Below, in pieces: positions 13,346-21,110 of a stretch of 22,505 nucleotides of DNA; the stretch's first letter is position 1, and every line of letters starts with the position of its first letter. Source of the stretch: a virus; the IMG/VR virus record IMGVR_UViG_3300010885_018109, positions 1 to 22,505 of that record; one strand, written 5' to 3'. The notes under the pieces are model-generated. The model saw only the letters and a list, made by a program, of their open reading frames with translations, did no database searches and was not told the DNA's origin. Made by a program: the position numbers and the translations under genes.

Positions 13346-15691
13346 TCACTTTTTCCAAGCAGCCTTGCCCTCGGCAGCACGCTTGTTGATTGCCGCGTCC
13401 TTTGCAGCCATTACTTTCTTCCTGCGCTCTGCATCAGCCTTTGCGAGTTCCGCGTCAGAGAGTTTGCGGATTTCGCTGATGTAGATTCTACCCACATCAG
13501 TAAAGTCTGCGCTCTCCCAAATCATGTCGTTGCCTGCATCAAGCACGGCTTTGCGAGTCTTCTTGTTCAGAACCTGCAAGCCAGTTCCTGCGGCGTACAA
13601 TTCTACTTCGATGGTTCCCACCATGTACACCACATCACCCATCTTCATAACCTTCTTCACCTTCACGGTGGCTTCCTTGCCACCCTTCTTGCCGTAAATT
13701 TCAAATGTAGTTCCCACTGGCTTGATCTCTGCGGTGTCGATCAGGTCTTGAGCGGTTGCAATGTTGCTCTGCACAGTTGCCTGTGTCTTTGCCCAACCAG
13801 CGGAAGCCTTTTCCTTCTGCTTCTGTGTCCTCAGCATATTTCCTGCCGCATCGGTCTTGCGAGGCTTTGACTTCAATGCACCAGCGTAGTACTGCGGATC
13901 ATCGGTGTCAACCTGCATTCCCGAACGGAATGTACCAAGAGCAGGAGTCTTATCAAACTTTTTCTTTGCTGCTTCTTCCAACTCTACACGAGACTGTGCA
14001 GACTCATGGAGTGACTGAACGATACGACCAAAACGACCGCTTCCGAACTTGCTCATAGTCCATTCCTTCTGTTGTTGTGGCTTTGTCTGTGGCTTATTTT
14101 CTTTGATGCCAAGTCCCTTGGCAATCTGTTCCGATGTCTTCAATTCCGCATCGGAGAAGTTCTTGCGAGTGGGCTTGCTGTTGCGGTCTTGATTCGTGAT
14201 TCCCATTGCGTGTTGGAATGCGTTGGAGAAAGCAACCATCTCGTCAATGTCAACATCCTTGCCGCCCTTCTTGATGTTGCGTGTCTTCATTCTCATGTCT
14301 GCGCCTCTGCCGTTTGCCATGTCTGCACCAATCATAGCAGCCCAACGGTGGTGACCGTCAATAACATAGCCACCCGATGTAAAGATGGGAGCCTTGAGGC
14401 GGACTGCTTCTGACCCATATGTTTTTGGATCAACTTCAGCAGCCGCAATTGTGCTGTACATTCCTGCAATCTTTGATCCCTGCATCTCTGTTTGAATGGG
14501 TCGGAGAGTAGAAGGATTAACTTCCACATCATCCACTTCATAGCCAGAGTTCTTCAGTGCTTCTATAAATTTCTCTTCAAAGTTCACTTCAACCGAACCA
14601 ATTTCTTCAGGAGAGGGGTTTGCAGCCTCCACCTCTTCATCGGTTATATCTTTCTTCTGTTCTTTCGTGGGGTCATCCGTCTTGAACTTGTCTTTTGCAG
14701 CACGAAGACGCTTGGCTTGCTTCAATGCTTCTTTGTATGCAACAGAATCGGTTCTTTCTGTGTCAACGATTCCCGACAACTGCGGCATCTCTGGACGCTT
14801 GATGCCCTTGTCTTTTTGCTTGCCTTCATTGTCGTAACAGAAACCCAGTGCAGCAAACATCTTGGAACACGGTTCGTGGTCAATGATATCTCCACCCATT
14901 CCTGATTGCAGAGCAGCGTGGTTTAGTTCTGCAACATAGGCTCGTTCTGCTTCTGCATTGCCAGTGAGCGATTCGGAATCGTCCTTTGGACCAGTCATGT
15001 TTCCGCTCTTGATCGCGGACGCAATCAGTTTAGACTTTCTTATGCTCTTGGCTTTGTCTTCTTCGGTCTTGAACTTTGCCTTCTTGCCTGTCTTCTTGAA
15101 ACCAGCGTTGTCCTTGCCTGTATCACCCTGCCCCTGAGAGTCAAACGAAGACTGAGGATCTTCTCCTGCTACAGACTTTACTTCTGGGTCTTCCGCTGGC
15201 TGCTGTTGCGCTTGTACAGGCTTTTGTTCTGCACCTTTTTGACTACCTTGCGGTTGTGCTTGACGCTGCGTATTAGCGGCTGTCGCTTGCGCTTTGGGGG
15301 CGGCTCCTCCTGCGGGTTGAGGAGCGGGTCGGGTTGCTGCGGCTGCTGTGGGCTTTGCATTCGCGGGTGATCCTCCTGCGGTTTTCTTTACTTCATAACC
15401 GTCACGATCCAATTCAACAGGAACAGATGTGTCGCCTGGCTGATCTGAACGACCAGCAGGCTTGAACTGTCCGCTGATCCACGCCTTTGCACTGTCTTCG
15501 TCTTCGAAGTAGTCAACGGCTCCGTCCTTGTTCTTTGCGCCAATCTTGCCGCTTGCGGTCTTCCAAGTGTCTCCTGCCTTGTGTCCCGTCTGTGCAGAGG
15601 GCTTCTTCTCCGCAGGCTTTGTAGGCTTGGCGGTGGCTTGCACCTCAAAGATCGTGGTGCGTAGACTCTTGTAAGGTTCAAGGTTTTCCAT
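13346..15691 (-). CDS. Large ParB/sulfiredoxin-like domain protein
   Basis: This 781-residue protein has an N-terminal WKTASGKIGAKNKDG unit (43-57). An Ala/Pro/Gln low-complexity linker follows (about 105-170), then a conserved ELNHAALQ...IDHEPCSKMFAALGFC stretch (about 255-290). A ParB-like domain comes next: a strand with NPSTLRPIQ and KIAGMY, then VIDGHHRWAA at 443-452. The GHHR motif is the phosphate/nucleotide-binding loop shared by ParB, Srx and related CTPase or nuclease domains. The C-terminal 200 residues are Lys/Glu-rich with a small beta unit. Activity is unknown; DNA-binding, nicking or ATP-dependent roles are possible. ATG 15691 follows CGGAG and lies just after the previous stop. 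Confidence 0.75.
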   Translation of the reverse strand: MENLEPYKSLRTTIFEVQATAKPTKPAEKKPSAQTGHKAGDTWKTASGKIGAKNKDGAVDYFEDEDSAKAWISGQFKPAGRSDQPGDTSVPVELDRDGYEVKKTAGGSPANAKPTAAAATRPAPQPAGGAAPKAQATAANTQRQAQPQGSQKGAEQKPVQAQQQPAEDPEVKSVAGEDPQSSFDSQGQGDTGKDNAGFKKTGKKAKFKTEEDKAKSIRKSKLIASAIKSGNMTGPKDDSESLTGNAEAERAYVAELNHAALQSGMGGDIIDHEPCSKMFAALGFCYDNEGKQKDKGIKRPEMPQLSGIVDTERTDSVAYKEALKQAKRLRAAKDKFKTDDPTKEQKKDITDEEVEAANPSPEEIGSVEVNFEEKFIEALKNSGYEVDDVEVNPSTLRPIQTEMQGSKIAGMYSTIAAAEVDPKTYGSEAVRLKAPIFTSGGYVIDGHHRWAAMIGADMANGRGADMRMKTRNIKKGGKDVDIDEMVAFSNAFQHAMGITNQDRNSKPTRKNFSDAELKTSEQIAKGLGIKENKPQTKPQQQKEWTMSKFGSGRFGRIVQSLHESAQSRVELEEAAKKKFDKTPALGTFRSGMQVDTDDPQYYAGALKSKPRKTDAAGNMLRTQKQKEKASAGWAKTQATVQSNIATAQDLIDTAEIKPVGTTFEIYGKKGGKEATVKVKKVMKMGDVVYMVGTIEVELYAAGTGLQVLNKKTRKAVLDAGNDMIWESADFTDVGRIYISEIRKLSDAELAKADAERRKKVMAAKDAAINKRAAEGKAAWKK

Positions 15692-15692
15692 T

Positions 15693-16184
15693 TCAGACTC
15701 CGAATGAGCGGGTTAGAGCGGTGATTTTATCAATCTGTGCCGCTAGTTTCTCTGTTCTGTTTTCCCACTTGATATAGGGCTTGTCAGAATTCTTCATCAG
15801 GTTCTGCAAAAGAGGCAGAATCAGTTTTTCAACTGCAAGCAGTTTTTCTTTGCACTCTTCACGGGTAGCATTCGACCTCTCTTCTACTTCATCAAGCACA
15901 GAAGAAATGCTCTCTCCTTGACTTTGCAGTGCTGCATTCATTTCATGTAGTTCCATATTAAGAACACGATCAATTTTTTCTTCTACTCGCGTCATCTGAG
16001 CAGAAGACACCGTAGGTGTTGGCTTTATTGCTGCGACTGCTGTTCGGAGTTCAGATATTTGAGCAGCAATGGCAGCGATTGCATCGGGTGAAATTGACGG
16101 AGTGGGAGGAGTTGGGGGCGTTGCCGCTAGTCCCAACTCCTCCTCATCTACCGCCGTGAAGCCAAAATCAAACTCATCTGACAT
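15693..16184 (-). CDS. Coiled-coil phage protein with conserved C-terminal motif
   Basis: The 163-residue protein has an acidic start, a Pro/Thr linker (about 23-30) and long helices (35-130) with heptad-like spacing. It ends in KPYIKWENRTEKLAAQIDKI (about 135-154). The tail resembles one I know from T4-like cyanophage proteins, where an IxWxNR motif is conserved near the end. No enzyme motif is present. No clear Shine-Dalgarno precedes ATG 16184, only six bases after the upstream stop, so translation probably depends on coupling. Likely a structural or assembly factor. Confidence 0.68.
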   Translation of the reverse strand: MSDEFDFGFTAVDEEELGLAATPPTPPTPSISPDAIAAIAAQISELRTAVAAIKPTPTVSSAQMTRVEEKIDRVLNMELHEMNAALQSQGESISSVLDEVEERSNATREECKEKLLAVEKLILPLLQNLMKNSDKPYIKWENRTEKLAAQIDKITALTRSFGV

Positions 16185-16190
16185 TTTGGA

Positions 16191-16901
16191 TCAGTTGACC
16201 CAGTAGGTCAATCCATCTGTTCCAAAGTAAACTGTGGCAGTGTATCCAAAGTTTCCGCCGTTTCCGACAAAGTTCTCGAATGTTCTACCAGCGACACCAG
16301 AGGTTCCGCGTGTAACACCAACTACTTGAACATCAAAAGCGGTTCCTGCGCCATACGCAGCATTAGGTGCGCCAAGCAGTTGGATGAACGCGGTTGCTCC
16401 TACCGCAGCACTGTTGTTTTGAGCAACGGTAAACACATGGTTGTTGAATACAAGACGGTCTTGACGGAAAACCGTGAATGGTCCCCATGCGGTAACACCT
16501 GTTAGTCCAGGAGCCATTACAGCATTGAGGGTGACTCCGCGATTGGTGAAACTAATGAAGTCTTCTCCTGTGCGGACAAACTTGTGCATATAGATGCCAA
16601 CTGTGCGTCCTGAAATAATGCCAAGCGTAATTCCGCTAGCCATTGTTTCGCCACGGGGATTCTGTAGAACAGCAGCGAGTCCTGAGTTTAGATCGGGGGT
16701 AAAAGAACCAAAGGGAGGGAATCCTTGTCCTGTGGTGATGCCTGTTACTCCGAAACCCAGTTTCTCGGCGTACTGCTCAATCATGAGTGCGCCTGTTGCT
16801 CCTGAAATTCCTGTTGCTCCGAATGTACTAAACAGGTGAGCCAACTGAGATCCTAGTTTCTGTGCCTTTGCGAGTTCTGGTGAGCCTGCGGTGAATGCCA
16901 T
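16191..16901 (-). CDS. Structural-type protein with short collagen-like segment
   Basis: This 236-residue protein has a helical start, a short Gly-x-x run (GATGISGATGA, 28-38), then a beta-rich, Gly/Thr/Asn-rich body without catalytic motifs. The composition fits a virion surface or fibre-associated protein. Short collagen-like runs occur in phage fibres and decoration proteins. A strong AAAAGGAG precedes ATG 16901, and a CTAAATA box lies 37 bases ahead. It leads the longest presumed late unit. It may be well expressed for a structural role, although I cannot place it in the particle. Confidence 0.65.
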   Translation of the reverse strand: MAFTAGSPELAKAQKLGSQLAHLFSTFGATGISGATGALMIEQYAEKLGFGVTGITTGQGFPPFGSFTPDLNSGLAAVLQNPRGETMASGITLGIISGRTVGIYMHKFVRTGEDFISFTNRGVTLNAVMAPGLTGVTAWGPFTVFRQDRLVFNNHVFTVAQNNSAAVGATAFIQLLGAPNAAYGAGTAFDVQVVGVTRGTSGVAGRTFENFVGNGGNFGYTATVYFGTDGLTYWVN

Positions 16902-16938
16902 ATGATTTCTCCTTTTGAGTGATTTTGGCTTGTACTAT

Positions 16939-16945
16939 TATTTAG
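16939..16945 (-). promoter_or_regulatory. T4-late-like promoter for the long late unit
   Basis: Minus-strand CTAAATA lies 37 bases ahead of the start at 16901, in the 96-base space after the HNH gene. The leader carries AAAAGGAG. The rest of the gap shows no convincing terminator. Confidence 0.58.
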
Positions 16946-16997
16946 TAACGCCAGCGGGTTGCCTTCAACGAATGGAACAGTTCAAATATTGCTTTGA

Positions 16998-17726
16998 TTA
17001 ACGCTTTCGCCACTTGTTGTTGTCTTTCGACCTGTTGGTGTGGCGTGAAACCAAACGGAGATTAGACGGACGGCTATCCAAGGCATTGCCGTTCTTGTGG
17101 TCAATCTCTTTGCCGTCATTCGAGCGACCTTCCCGACCCATGCGCCGCAGCACACGCTTCCGAGCGGTTTTCTTCTTCATGGCTTTGCGCTGCTTGGGCG
17201 TGGGGTTGTCGCCGCCGTACATCTTGGCGTATTCAGCCTTGTAGTCACGCGCTTCCACCAGTTTGGCTGTGGTCACGGTGCGTTGGTCTTTGCGGGGATA
17301 ACCGCGAGGCAGTACTTCTGTGCCAGTAATCTTGTAGCCGTACTCCTTGCCGAATCTCCGCATCATGGCACTGTAGACTGCATCGCGCTTGCCTTCGCTC
17401 GTCTTGGACACCATGTCAAACCGCTTCGGCAATTCCTCAAATGTTTCGGTGTGCCACTTCAGGAATTGCTTTACGGCTTCCACCACCGTAGCCAGTATGC
17501 GGTACGGCTTGCCTGCGTGGGTGAGTTCAAGCGAGTCATCCAACATGAAATTGATTTCCCACCCGTTGCCGATCTTGGTGATATCAACTATCAGGTTCTT
17601 TCCACCGTCAACAACGGCATGATACCGTATTTCAATGGTGGTCATGCCAGACCCAATGCGCCGTGTTTCACTCACGGGAAACGGACGCTCGAAAAGTTCG
17701 GTGAGATATGAGCGAAATGTGTTCAC
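16998..17726 (-). CDS. Tagged phage protein with C-terminal HNH nuclease domain
   Basis: The 242-residue protein opens MNTFRSYLTELF (F4, L8, E10), identical in eight of twelve residues to its upstream neighbour's start. Residues 55-130 carry a conserved phage domain with AGKPYRILATVVEAVKQFL and a YSAMMRRFGKEYGY end, related to the same region of that neighbour. A Lys/Arg-rich linker (about 178-200) leads to GKEIDHKNGNALDSRPSNLRLVSRH, with H210, N222 and H229 fitting an HNH fold that cuts DNA using a metal ion. GTG 17726 is supported by GGGAGGTAA, and a GTGA overlap links it to the previous gene. A packaged nuclease is one reading; intron-type homing activity is another. Confidence 0.78.
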   Translation of the reverse strand: MNTFRSYLTELFERPFPVSETRRIGSGMTTIEIRYHAVVDGGKNLIVDITKIGNGWEINFMLDDSLELTHAGKPYRILATVVEAVKQFLKWHTETFEELPKRFDMVSKTSEGKRDAVYSAMMRRFGKEYGYKITGTEVLPRGYPRKDQRTVTTAKLVEARDYKAEYAKMYGGDNPTPKQRKAMKKKTARKRVLRRMGREGRSNDGKEIDHKNGNALDSRPSNLRLVSRHTNRSKDNNKWRKR

Positions 17727-18466
17727 GCTTTACCTCCCTGATACAACTCACCAAACTTGTGCTGTTTGTCCAACCAAATAATGGTGGGTGCTGCCATGCC
17801 CCCACGCGCAAAGTCCAACTCATGCACCGTTCCTCCCACTGCTCCTGCTGCTTTACGCGCAAGTGCTTTGTAGATGCGACCACGCGCAGGGTTGGCACTG
17901 GTCTTCGTTCCAATAATGATTCCGCGAACGGGATTGTTGTTCTTGACGAATTCACGCGAAGCGTTCACCACCGTGCCAAGTACAGAAGCCGCGCCGCCTG
18001 TACTCAACCAGTTCAGGTCTTCGTCTGTGCCTTCATCGTATCCCCAATAAAACGCACTGATGTCTTTGGGCTTCATGCCAACAGGACGCGGACGGGGCGG
18101 CATACGCTCAAGCGATGCGGAGCGGCGAGAAAACGACAACTCGTAGATGCCGTCAGGCTCCAAGCCGTAGAACAGCAAAAATTCAGGGTATTCGTTTCGG
18201 ATGTGTACAAGAGGAGTAAACTCCACCGAATACACATACACACCTGCCTTTATTCCATAGAAATCCTGCTTGTGGTCTTCGTGACTCTGTGGCGTGACTC
18301 CCAATTCCTTTTCCACCCACCGCGTGAGTTCTTCTCCACGCTCAGGAACAGGTGTCAAACGACCGCCCTTCTCCTGTACATAAAAAATGAATTGGTTGTA
18401 ACCCATGCTGTGCAGGGGAAACTTTGTGTCAAACAGTTCGGTGAGGTAGGAGCGGAAGTCTATCAT
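17723..18466 (-). CDS. Tagged phage protein, paralogue of the HNH fusion's N-terminal domain
   Basis: The 247-residue protein begins MIDFRSYLTELF, the same tag as the following HNH protein. Its middle is beta-rich (SVEFTPLV about 76-83). Its C-terminal half has GGAASVLGTVVNASREFVK, then IIIGTKTS and RIYKALARK, in the same order as GKPYRILATVV...DMVSKTS...VYSAMMRRF of the neighbour. I know this pattern from many marine phage proteins; an acetyltransferase-like fold has crossed my mind but no catalytic site is clear. The start at 18466 overlaps the preceding stop as ATGA and has a weak ribosome site, so coupling is likely. Confidence 0.7.
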   Translation of the reverse strand: MIDFRSYLTELFDTKFPLHSMGYNQFIFYVQEKGGRLTPVPERGEELTRWVEKELGVTPQSHEDHKQDFYGIKAGVYVYSVEFTPLVHIRNEYPEFLLFYGLEPDGIYELSFSRRSASLERMPPRPRPVGMKPKDISAFYWGYDEGTDEDLNWLSTGGAASVLGTVVNASREFVKNNNPVRGIIIGTKTSANPARGRIYKALARKAAGAVGGTVHELDFARGGMAAPTIIWLDKQHKFGELYQGGKA

Positions 18467-19533
18467 ACGGCTTTACGCTTCACCTTTCCGTGCAGTTGAC
18501 GAGAGAACTTCGCGGAGCGGTAGTCCACCTCTTTGTCTGAAGTTTCGCTGTAGCCGCCCTTGATGAACGGATCAGCGTATGTCATCTGGTTTCCGCCCGT
18601 GCGAACGGACAGAATCAGATTCGTGACTTCAACCGTATCGCCCAAGCGAATGGGCGGCAGGGATTCCTTTGTCTTCGTGCTGCCAATGTAGCCCATGAGC
18701 ATCCAGCCTTCGTCCGTCTGAATGCGAACGCGCCACCGCCACACGCTCATCTTGGTATCATACGCTTTCTGACCAGGAGAGGCTTCTCCTGGTCGGTATC
18801 CATCACGACCACCGATGGAAGCGCGTATTCTGCGATAACTCTTCGTCTTCACTGGCACATCGTACACAGGATACAACTGCACGATCTTGCCGCTGATGCT
18901 GAACGAACGCTTGAAATACTCGGGCTTGGGCTGCGGTGTGTCACCGTGTTCCACGCCTTCGCGCAGTTCTCCCTCCACATCCATGTCAACCACTGTGTAG
19001 CCTGGAAACATACGCGCCAGATTGTTTGCCACGCGATTCTTGCCGCGCTGAAGCGCACGATCACGCAGCAGGTTCTCGCCTGTTGCCGCAGAGATGAGCG
19101 ATACGGTCTTGCGGAAGCGGTCAACGCGACCCTGATAGTCCGTCATGCCACTAGAGTTGCGTGTTCGCTTTGCAGCAGCAAGGTATTCAGGAATGTCACC
19201 GTGAATCACATTCTGTGCGGTTTCGCCTTGCGGAATCTCGTACACCACGATCTTGCCGTGATCCCACCACCACAGCAGCGGCAAGTACTGGCGCAGAGTC
19301 TTCACATCGGTTGTGGGTGGCAGTCCCCACTTCTCAAGCCAACGAGCATTGGGGTTGTCATGTCCTGTGTCGGTGTACGATGCGTACTGTTTGCCGTCAT
19401 AGGTGGTTTCGCCACGCAACCGCTCAAGCGTCTTTGCAGCGGTTTTTTTGTAGCCGCGTGGCTTGCGTGCGCCCTTGACCGCTTTGGTTGCAGAGATCAC
19501 GGCTTCGCGTAGATGCTGAGTGAAAGACTTCAT
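18463..19533 (-). CDS. Tagged phage protein of unknown function (356 residues)
   Basis: This protein starts MKSFTQHLREAV (F4, L8, E10), then has a basic helical stretch (to about 45). A Trp-rich part (LPLLWWWDHGKIVVYEI, about 86-102) is followed by a long charged region, and the C-terminal half is beta-rich and basic (about 210-330). ELREGVEHGD (about 189-198) includes another L-x-E site and recalls EEGVEHDGD in the 615-residue protein. I recognise no enzyme motif. ATG 19533 overlaps the previous stop as ATGA, with AAGGA upstream. The tag and operon position suggest a protein packaged in the head, by inference only. Confidence 0.68.
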   Translation of the reverse strand: MKSFTQHLREAVISATKAVKGARKPRGYKKTAAKTLERLRGETTYDGKQYASYTDTGHDNPNARWLEKWGLPPTTDVKTLRQYLPLLWWWDHGKIVVYEIPQGETAQNVIHGDIPEYLAAAKRTRNSSGMTDYQGRVDRFRKTVSLISAATGENLLRDRALQRGKNRVANNLARMFPGYTVVDMDVEGELREGVEHGDTPQPKPEYFKRSFSISGKIVQLYPVYDVPVKTKSYRRIRASIGGRDGYRPGEASPGQKAYDTKMSVWRWRVRIQTDEGWMLMGYIGSTKTKESLPPIRLGDTVEVTNLILSVRTGGNQMTYADPFIKGGYSETSDKEVDYRSAKFSRQLHGKVKRKAV

Positions 19534-20267
19534 GCGCGGTTCCAGTCCTTGGCGCGGACACTCTTGTACCGCCTGCTGTTGCGATCCGCTGTCAGCATCT
19601 CCAGCACCACATCGGTGTCTTCGCCCATTACTCCACCAATTTCGCGCAGTGCGGCTTTGGCTGACGAATGCTCTGTGCCTTCAAGCGATGGGCGGTCTTT
19701 GCCGTACACCTTGAGCCAGCCCTTCTTGTACGCAACCAGTTGCACTTCGTGGGCAAGATCAATGTCGGTCTTCAGAATGCTGGCGCGCACGCTTTCGGGG
19801 TTGTGATCCTTGCGCTCACCGTCAGCATCGTACCACTTTACATTCTGCACATACAGATAGATGGCTTCCCGCTCCAGTGCTGCGTCCAGTTCTGCTTTTG
19901 AAATACCGAACTTCTGCGGCGACTTTACAATCTGGGTGACATGGAAGCCGTCTGCGTTGTGGTTGAAGGTGAACCACTGCTTCGTGGGATGCCACCAGCC
20001 TGGCTGTCCGTCTGTCCACCCTGACCGCTTGATGCCCTGCCACGGGAACGGTTGCCGCTTGGCTGCTGTGGTGCGGTGCTTGGCGCGGGACTTGGCGAGT
20101 TGCTGTGCGGCTATCCGTGTCATGAGCGCACCGTACTTGCGCTGCTGACGGCGGTCGAATGCCTGATCCGCTGCCGTTGGCGTGTACCGCTCGGTGGGCG
20201 GAATGTACGCATTGGGGTTGTCCTCAATGGCAAGACGCTCGGAGATGTACTGGCGGAATCTCTTCAT
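19530..20267 (-). CDS. Tagged phage protein, first gene of four-gene cassette
   Basis: The 245-residue protein starts MKRFRQYISERL (F4, I8, E10). After a basic region (about 35-70) it has GWWHPTKQWFTFNHNADGFH (about 86-105), then paired elements ending KKGWLKVYGKDRPSLEG (about 198-214). This layout of a GWxxP...H unit followed by a KGWxxV unit recurs in marine phage proteins of unknown function. I take ATG 20267 because it yields the tag; a TTG at 20285 would run through the CTAAATA box. The ATG is only six bases from that box and has no Shine-Dalgarno, so the message may be nearly leaderless or come from read-through. Confidence 0.68.
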   Translation of the reverse strand: MKRFRQYISERLAIEDNPNAYIPPTERYTPTAADQAFDRRQQRKYGALMTRIAAQQLAKSRAKHRTTAAKRQPFPWQGIKRSGWTDGQPGWWHPTKQWFTFNHNADGFHVTQIVKSPQKFGISKAELDAALEREAIYLYVQNVKWYDADGERKDHNPESVRASILKTDIDLAHEVQLVAYKKGWLKVYGKDRPSLEGTEHSSAKAALREIGGVMGEDTDVVLEMLTADRNSRRYKSVRAKDWNRA

Positions 20268-20272
20268 ACGGA

Positions 20273-20279
20273 TATTTAG
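20273..20279 (-). promoter_or_regulatory. T4-late-like promoter at the four-gene cassette
   Basis: Minus-strand CTAAATA lies between the hairpin terminator and ATG 20267, five bases before the start codon. The position fits a new unit, but a T4-like start point would fall at or near the ATG. Confidence 0.5.
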
Positions 20280-20281
20280 AC

Positions 20282-20308
20282 CCAAAGAAAAGCCCCCTTG
20301 CGGGGGCT
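20282..20308 (-). terminator. Rho-independent terminator
   Basis: On the minus strand a perfect 7-base stem (AGCCCCC / GGGGGCT) with a 4-base GCAA loop is followed at once by TTTTCTTT. It comes 26 bases after the stop of the 258-residue gene. The plus-strand reading has no T-run after the stem, so it should act on leftward transcripts only. Confidence 0.85.
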
Positions 20309-20333
20309 AGTCGTTTGCCAAGGTGGATTGTTT

Positions 20334-21110
20334 TTACCTTTTCAGTATCCCGCTGATGGTCTTGTGGAGCCGCTTGTGCGCCCTCTCGCCCTTCTTCCCA
20401 GGATACTCCTTCAGGTCGGCGGATTCCGCGCTCTTCAGGCGTTGCAGTGCAGCGGTTTCGCAGGGGGTCATCGCTTCCGCCACGGGGGTCTTGCCCTTCT
20501 TCTTTTTCTTCTTTTGCATTGCTGCCATGTTTGCATTCACCCGTGCGCCAACCACATCGCGGTCGGTCTTGAAGCCTTTCCCTGTCACAAGGTTCTTTAC
20601 CCCTTGCAGATAGTCCGCGCCCCCCACCATGCGCGATTCGTCCAGGTCACCGTGGAAGGTGTCCCAGTTGTCGATCACGATCTGTGCAGACGAGCCACCC
20701 AGTACCATGCTGGGAACGCCGTTGCGCTTCAGGATTGCCCCCACCTTTGCACGGAGTGTTCCGCCACGAATGGAGGAGTCACCCATCACGGGACGCAGTG
20801 CAGCAACAGCCTTGGGGGGAAGCCCTTCCATGAAGTCGTGGAGTGCAGCCTTTACCCCGCCTTCGTGGAGTACCCCTTCGTCCACCACCACGCCTGCGCC
20901 CTTGGCACGGAGGATGCCACGAATGTCTGCCAGTTCACGGGAAGCGTCCTTGTCGCCCCGCAGCACCAACCGCTCGTACTTCTTTTTCAATTCACGCAAC
21001 TGGGTGGTACTCAACTTTTCTAATTGAGTGCGGGTGTGACTTTCGTTTACCACCCCTAGAATGGCTTTGGTCAGGTCAGGGTGTGGATCGCGGTGGAAAG
21101 GGTTGCTCAT
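20334..21110 (-). CDS. Unrecognised charged phage protein (258 residues)
   Basis: This helical, Lys/Arg/Glu-rich protein has an N-terminal coiled stretch (about 25-65) and a Gly/Leu-rich middle. A KKKKKKGK run lies near residue 200, and a basic C-terminus includes ETAALQRLKSAESADLKEYPGKKGER. I recognise no enzyme motif. ATG 21110 has AGGAGAA upstream, located inside the end of the overlapping CxxC gene (35 shared bases). It is the last gene before the hairpin terminator. The rich charge could suit nucleic-acid or scaffold contact, but no function can be claimed. Confidence 0.65.
   Translation of the reverse strand: MSNPFHRDPHPDLTKAILGVVNESHTRTQLEKLSTTQLRELKKKYERLVLRGDKDASRELADIRGILRAKGAGVVVDEGVLHEGGVKAALHDFMEGLPPKAVAALRPVMGDSSIRGGTLRAKVGAILKRNGVPSMVLGGSSAQIVIDNWDTFHGDLDESRMVGGADYLQGVKNLVTGKGFKTDRDVVGARVNANMAAMQKKKKKKGKTPVAEAMTPCETAALQRLKSAESADLKEYPGKKGERAHKRLHKTISGILKR

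Noticed and set aside
17097-21023. Long rightward frames such as 17097-17711 and 20298-21023
   Set aside because: They lie opposite well-supported leftward genes with motifs and ribosome sites. Their Cys/His/Leu-rich translations are typical antisense shadows.
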